Shown piece by piece: positions 47,126 through 52,690 of a stretch of 52,690 nt of DNA. Below the pieces are notes generated by a model. The model saw only the letters and a list, made by a program, of their open reading frames with translations, ran no database searches and was not told the DNA's origin. Within the stretch, counting starts at the first letter, position 1. Every line of letters begins with the position of its first letter. Origin of the DNA: Lingula anatina (lineage: Eukaryota > Brachiopoda > Lingulata > Lingulida > Lingulidae); the NCBI RefSeq assembly GCF_001039355.2, contig NW_019775828.1, forward strand, positions 27,351 to 80,040, written 5' to 3'. A program made the position numbers and the translations under genes.

Positions 47126-49299
47126 TTTGTCTTCTAGAGGACAAAATAGATTCATCCTAGATGGCCTAAAACGCAATACCATGCGTGACCACAAAACTTA
47201 CGAGAACTTTATGAAAGTGGGATAGCACAACGCATGACATTTGATGCCCCGTAACAGAAAGCATATATTTACAAAGAGGTCCCATTGGAGGGTAGTGATC
47301 ACAGTTCACGGGAAATAAAACCATCAATTCACAAATCACAGCAAATGATATTTTACTCATATTTCACTGATAATGTGCGTCGAAAATCCTGAAAATCAGG
47401 AATCGCTGGGTATCGACTCGTTTCATGAAAAGCGAAGAATGAAAAGCCGCATTTAAGAGTCAGGGGAAAGGGGTGCTTCACGAATCACACTAAGATATGA
47501 ACGTTTTACTCTTCTCGGGGATAAAAACACGTCTTTCATGGGTAACTAAAATACCCTATTAGACCCTCTACAAAGGTAACATGCAACGTATGTTGAATGC
47601 ATACTAATGTGTAGAGGACTTGGAATCTAACCAAAACAAGAAGAAAATTAACTGTGGATGTATGCTGGCAGCTTTTTTCTTTGCTGCGTGGCACTCTAAT
47701 TAATCATTATTTCTGATCCAACTCTCCTCCAAATCCCGTGAAATTAAATTTGATTTTATGCAAATTTAGTAAAATATCATAACCTCAATATGAAAAAATT
47801 GGCTTCATGGTCACATGTATGTTTTATATGAATAGTTACATGTACCGGTATAATGGTGTCAACTAGTAATATAACCCGTTTGTGCCCGTTAACGACCTAG
47901 TTCAGGTTAAAGGCATTTGTGCTGTCTCACTGCATTGTTTGTATTTTCTTTCCTCAGGCAATAAAAAAGGACGTGTCTCTGACAGGTGCAGGGGCAATAT
48001 TTGGATGTTATGAGGTCGTCATGTTCTCCTGTTCCCTTATTATTGGTTCACAGGTACGAATGGTCGTTTAATTATGTTTTAGCCTGTTACATCTTTCTTT
48101 TTTATTAGCTTTGTGGTTACACCATTCGGTCAAATGTTTATTGAAATTAATCCAATTTCAAAGTGACTTTCAATAAGATATCATTTAGTTCTGCCAGCAT
48201 TACAAAAATTAAAACACCAATTTCATCTCTTGAAAAAAACGTTGAAAATTACATTGTCTTTTTTTAATTAACTTAGAAGGTATTCAGAACAGAAGCTCCA
48301 AGGATGTATTGATCCACGGATCAAATATGGCAGACCCTACATAAAGAAAAACCGACCAATCCGCTGATGGTGTCCCCGCCTCCACACACGCCATTTAACG
48401 GATTAAATCACGGCTTCTGTAATTACTAGGCCCCTGCAAGGACGGCGCTTGTGGAGGTAGGGGAGATCATCAACGGATTAGTCGCCTCTTGTTTCACCTA
48501 GGGTCCGCCATATTTTATCCGTGGATCAGTATACCCTCGGACTTTCTGTTCTGAATGGCCTCTTATTTTGTTTCAGTTATCTCGCATTGGCTCTAGGCGT
48601 TGTTTCTACACAGGGACATTTGTAATTGGCGTGAGTTCGTTGTCCTTTGGGTGCGTAATTTTTTGTCGACGTGGAGCCTATTTCTGCGTTGTCTGAGGAG
48701 ATGATTATCTTTGATTATTGATTGTTATAGTCATGTTATGAGCGTTAGTCTTTAATAACCCCTTTGTCAAGATTTACGCTATCCAAAACTGAAAAATACA
48801 TGCAATTCTTCAACAGTTTGGATGTGTTATACCTTGTTGATGAAGCAAAAACGGAACAAAAAATTGAGAGAGAAACGTACATGTATGATCGTTTCATTTT
48901 TATGTAAATATTTAACACCCAAACATTTGTGTTTGTAATGTTTAAACTGCGTGTGGCTGTCTATCAGATCATGACCAAAGTATCAATAACATATTTCATT
49001 TGAATAAATTCTGTCGTTGAATAATTAGAAAAGAAAAAATTTAAATAATAAAATGCCATTTATGAATCTTACCTGTGTAAGGTATATTGTTTTAGTCTTT
49101 TAGGTACCTGCCCTCCCGGTGACACTTTTCTTGGGCTTGCTGTATCAATACGTATGATAGAATCATTGGGTGCGGCAATGATGTTAACGGCCAACTATGC
49201 CCTAGCAACAAAGGAGTTTAGAGATAACGTAGCAACAGCGTATGTAAGTAGATGAAAATCCTTAGTTCCGTATGATACTATTTGAAAATTAATTTAATG

Positions 49300-49352
<53 letters not shown>

Positions 49353-52300
49353 AAAGAAAAAAATCATTGGGGATCGAATTTAAACATGTATGATAAATGT
49401 ACTTAAAACTGAATACACAAGAAAAATATTTGCATATCTCAGAAAATCGAATGAATCGATGAAATTGAATTTCTTTTTATTGTTACATGTAAGTGATATC
49501 CTTACATTCTATTTCATCTTAGATTCCCTTTAGATTATGTTACATGCACCTTAGTTTTGACATTTCACTCTTCAGGGGTTCTTAGAAATGTGTGCAGGAT
49601 TTGGTCACGTCTTCGGCCCCTTGGTCGGTGGCGGCCTCTATCAGCTGGGAGGGTTTGGCTTGCCGTTCTTCGTGACGGGACCAATGACCATTGTCATAGC
49701 ATCTGTGGCCTTTTTTACTTTACCAAACGAAAACAAAGATGAAGGTAACTTGTCACATCAATATTTGTTGTCCAGTATTGGGAAATTTCCGCCGGTAAGA
49801 GTTGATAGCGCCTTTGTTTTCCTGAAATTACGGTCACATACATGTATACTGCCATAAATTACGGTCAATTTTTTAAGCAGACTACTTAATGCACATGTAC
49901 CATAGGCAGCAAAGAAACCAAATGAGTAGGTTATTGAAGAAGTCGAAGGCACAATTAAGGCATCAAACGCTGACCATGGCTGATAATGGTATTAAAATAA
50001 AACAATTAGATAAATTAGTAATAAAAGTCAAAATAAATCGCAAGAAATAGTGGAACACGGAGGGAATATATTGGACAGCGTCACAGAATGAAGACGCATA
50101 GAAAACCCTAGAAATGTCGCAATTGACAGGGTAAAGACAGTTGAACCAGCATAATCGCCTTTAACGGTCCACAGGGAACCTGATGATGACATAAGTTTTT
50201 AAACAGTGTAATTAAAGGGCAATCAGTTCAAGTATTGCCTTCTTCCTCATATTTATCACTTCCAAATACTTTCATGTAACCTGCTCGACTTTTCATTCAC
50301 AGAAAGGCCGTCAGACTATGGACAGCTCATAAAATTAGCAAAGATACCCGCCATACCTCTGGAACAACTGGCCGTTTGGGTAGAATTTTTTGGACTTTGT
50401 GCTTTAAGTCCCACACTAGGAGGTCATTTGCAAAATGTAAGATTTTTTAAATTATAAAGTCATTGCAACATATTTTTTTATAAAACTGCTTGCATTATTA
50501 TGACTAAAGAGAAACGAAAGTTTTGTGAAATATATTCTCGATACCACGTCATTGCTTATTTTATTAGTTATGTCAACTTTGCGACGCTTATGTAAAGAAA
50601 TTTGTATAAATGTTGCATTTGCAGGTAGATGCATCTATCCAAGGTAACCATATAATGATCGGCCTGGCGTTTGCTCTGTGTGGGATCTTTTACATGTGCT
50701 CAGTACCCTTGGTAGGCTTTATAACAGACAAATATGTGAGTAGCTATATATTTCTTTATTTCATTTATCTTTTTCTCCCTATCCTTTGTATTAAACTGCA
50801 GTATAATTGTACATCTGTTTGGCCAAAGCCACATAAAAAAGTTTTTCGAAATAAAATTAGACCGAAACAGACAATTAGAAATACGTAATTTAGTAAAACG
50901 TTTCGTTAAATTTGCTCAACACGGACATTTTGGGGAAAAGACCAAATTATCTTGTTGTTTTTTCTTTAAGTATGTTTTTGAAACAGTTACCTGGTGTGGA
51001 GAAAAACGTCACCCCGATAGTAAACCGACGATTTTCTCATTTAAAATAAATTTAAAATACTCTGGTATGCTCCGCTATGCTACATGTAAACTATGTTATG
51101 CCATGCCTTACCATACCGTATATACCACAATATAACATTACATACATTTACCATACCATACTAAACTATTAAAATATGTGTCACCCTTCCAGCGTTAATA
51201 AACATTGCTGCAAGGTTGCCCAAAGTTTTAATTTTTCTATCATATAAGAACTATAGGCAACCGATCGTCTTGAAAATTGAGTATGTGAGTGGCTATAGCA
51301 CCATATTGAGCTACCTAGCGTTACCATTGAAACACAAAAACACCCAAGGCTGGGTTGTTCCATAAGAATCATTCAGAGGGTTGGACAGCATCATAATCAA
51401 ACAGGCACGTGAGCCAGATTGCCTTGGTAATGAGGCCGACCGAAGGAAACCACATCCAGAGAAGAGAGACTATTAATACTCTTTTCTCTTAGAAAACGTT
51501 TTATGACGTTTCAGGAATTGACTGCAACATTTAACAACAATAGGGCAAACCATGTTTCTGCGTTTACCGTCAAAAGACGTCTGCACAAGCACCGTTATTT
51601 TGGCATTGTTTCTGTTAGGAGACCAGTGATCACTGCCAGGAACCACCTACGTCGAGTCAGATGGTATATCAGAACTCAGGCACAGACACCAGTCAATAAC
51701 TGGATTATGACACTTTTCTTAGATGAAAACAGGTTAAGCGTTATCCGAATTTATGGACGCGTAAGGGTTTTGAGCACAGCTGCTAAGAAGTATCTTCCCA
51801 ATTTTCTACTTCTGTCGACAGGATGCGTCTCCATATAAGTCATGCACGGGGTGTATTATTGGCTACTTAGGTTTGGGCGAGCTGGCAGTGGTCAGAATTT
51901 CTTTGGGGGCCATGACCACCCATTTATGTTCCAGAATGGTAATGCTACTCCAAGTACAGTCAATGCAACAATAGGCTGGTTGTATGCGAGCCAGACCCAG
52001 ACCCCCTCCAATGGCCAATTCAACACAGAAACTCATTTAAAAGGTGTGGTTTATCCTATGTTCAAGCAGGGTCTTTCCTGCATGTAGCTAATGGGAAGTG
52101 TCGGGAGGGATAAAGGGGTTCGTTAATTAACATGCTTGGCGTAGCGACACTATTTTGAATCTGAAGTAAAAGTGGCACCCGTTTTACTTTATAGAATCAC
52201 AGGAAGGTGATTATAGTCTCGGGACTCATCGTGACAGCTTTATCCTTTACTCTCATTGGACCCTGGGTGCCCCTGACTGAACTATTTCCAAACGACAAGG

Positions 52301-52637
52301 GGTAGGTATCAATGTCATTAATTTTATTTCATGACGACATCAATTTTGATTGAATTATACTGTTGCCAGGTGAAAATATTGTGAATCGACTTAGCTAATC
52401 GACGATTTTCCTAAGTGTACCTGTAGGTACCATTAAAGTTGGTAAAATGCGTTCTTACTAAAATAATTGTCCCGTAAAATCTATGACTCGATCTGAAACA
52501 TCTACGATAAATCAAAAGCTGCTCTTAACTTTGGATTTCAGGGCAGCGTGGGCTGTTTTCTTGGGGAATTGTCTATGTGGGATTGGAACCGCCAGTATCA
52601 CTGTAGCTGTCATGGCAGATTGTGTAAACGAAGCCGT
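46784..52637 (+). CDS. SLC18B1-like: Gene E: SLC18B1-like MFS transporter, exons 1-9 (3' end off window)
   Basis: Nearest paralog of gene D, truncated by the right edge. Exons: 1, 46784-47008; 2, 47958-48053; 3, 48577-48650; 4, 49096-49243; 5, 49576-49744; 6, 50303-50436; 7, 50625-50735; 8, 52195-52301; 9, 52542-52637. Exons 10-12 should follow. All visible exons join in frame with no stop. The start gives MERKCEEIHDAKEGMSEE, charged as in D. Motif C reads GHVFGPLVGG at residues 191-200. Exon 9 has TASITVAVMAD where the paralogs have TACINVA or TACVNVA, so a TM cysteine and asparagine are changed; this may be functional divergence or early decay. Intron 2 holds an inverted-repeat element and intron 7 a Tc1 relic. 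The 5' flank contains a tandem duplication of the region just before the start codon. Confidence 0.85.
47060..47117. repeat. (TA)n microsatellite, intron 1 of gene E
   Basis: TA run of about 57 bp ending in a T run; gene D lacks it. Confidence 0.95.
48276..48562. mobile_element. MITE-like element, family 2, in intron 2 of gene E, TTA duplication
   Basis: The arms of about 62 bp are imperfectly inverted: left GAAGGTATTCAGAACAGAAG, complement of right GAGGCCATTCAGAACAGAAA, both including TGATCCACGGAT. TTA occurs at both edges (48273-48275 and 48563-48565). Intron 2 of gene D shows the uninterrupted version (aacttattttg). A 3-bp TTA/TAA duplication fits the PIF/Harbinger class; the class is inferred. 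The right edge is 14 nt from the exon 3 acceptor. Confidence 0.75.
49304..49350. repeat. Poly-A tract, intron 4 of gene E
   Basis: 47 consecutive A. The matching place in gene D has a shorter A run followed by aat repeats (about 37830-37852). Other A tracts lie at 13684-13710, 19005-19033 and 5499-5518. Confidence 0.9.
51350..52125 (+). mobile_element. Tc1-like transposase relic in intron 7 of gene E
   Basis: Plus-strand frames read GCSIRIIQRVGQHHNQTG near 51351, then from 51503 a stretch with FTVKRRLHKHRYFG, VRRPVITARNHLRR and FLDENRLSVIRIYGR. These are the helix-turn-helix and first catalytic region of a Tc1-like transposase; later text (51842-52087) has HGVYYWLLRFG and FMFQNGNA in shifted frames. 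It is degraded. Gene D intron 7 keeps the left part (about 40150-40310) and the flank, so the insertion predates the D/E duplication. Confidence 0.65.
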
Positions 52638-52690
52638 GTAAGTTGAGACCTTATGCGGCATTCCGTATATTGAATATTATTATAATTTAC

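Overview
The window is eukaryotic nuclear DNA from an animal, most likely a marine invertebrate. It is AT-rich, with short exons in long introns bounded by GT-AG sites, many microsatellites, and several classes of inverted-repeat and Tc1/mariner elements. The species cannot be fixed from sequence alone. There is no bacterial operon structure, CRISPR array or recognisable tRNA/rRNA gene. Most long open frames are chance.

The main content is a local array of five paralogous 12-TM major facilitator superfamily (MFS) transporters that resemble SLC18B1 (the solute carrier 18 family, vesicular amine/polyamine transporters). I assembled them exon by exon. Gene A (minus, 35..8681) lacks its last two exons off the left edge. 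Gene B (minus, 12335..20975) is complete at 497 aa. Gene C (plus, 23913..30477) is complete at 509 aa. Gene D (plus, 35389..42524) is complete at 505 aa. Gene E (plus, 46784..52637) is cut by the right edge after exon 9. All use the same 12-exon plan; exons 2-11 have identical lengths (96, 74, 148, 169, 134, 111, 107, 96, 75, 94 nt) and phases wherever they are visible. B and C are head to head. Between A and B lies a broken sixth copy, an exon 5 scrap joined to intron 1 sequence (about 10440..11085).

Introns and upstream regions also align within the A/B and D/E pairs, so these are recent segmental duplicates, while C is more separate. This makes each paralog an empty-site control for its partner. 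A Tc1 element entered intron 9 of A, an element with TAA duplication entered intron 1 of D, and an element with TTA duplication entered intron 2 of E. A Tc1 relic lies in intron 8 of B but not A. A Tc1 relic in intron 7 is shared by D and E, but its middle is missing in D.

The gene-free stretches (about 8.7-12.3, 21-23.9, 30.5-35.4 and 42.5-46.8 kb) hold duplicated upstream DNA, inverted-repeat elements, transposon relics and simple repeats. One of them has a TATA box followed by plausible splice sites (43.6-44.2 kb) that might mark a small transcript.

The five transporters probably have related but diverging substrates or expression. Divergence is concentrated in the N-terminal and C-terminal cytosolic tails, while the antiporter motif in TM5 is kept in all five.
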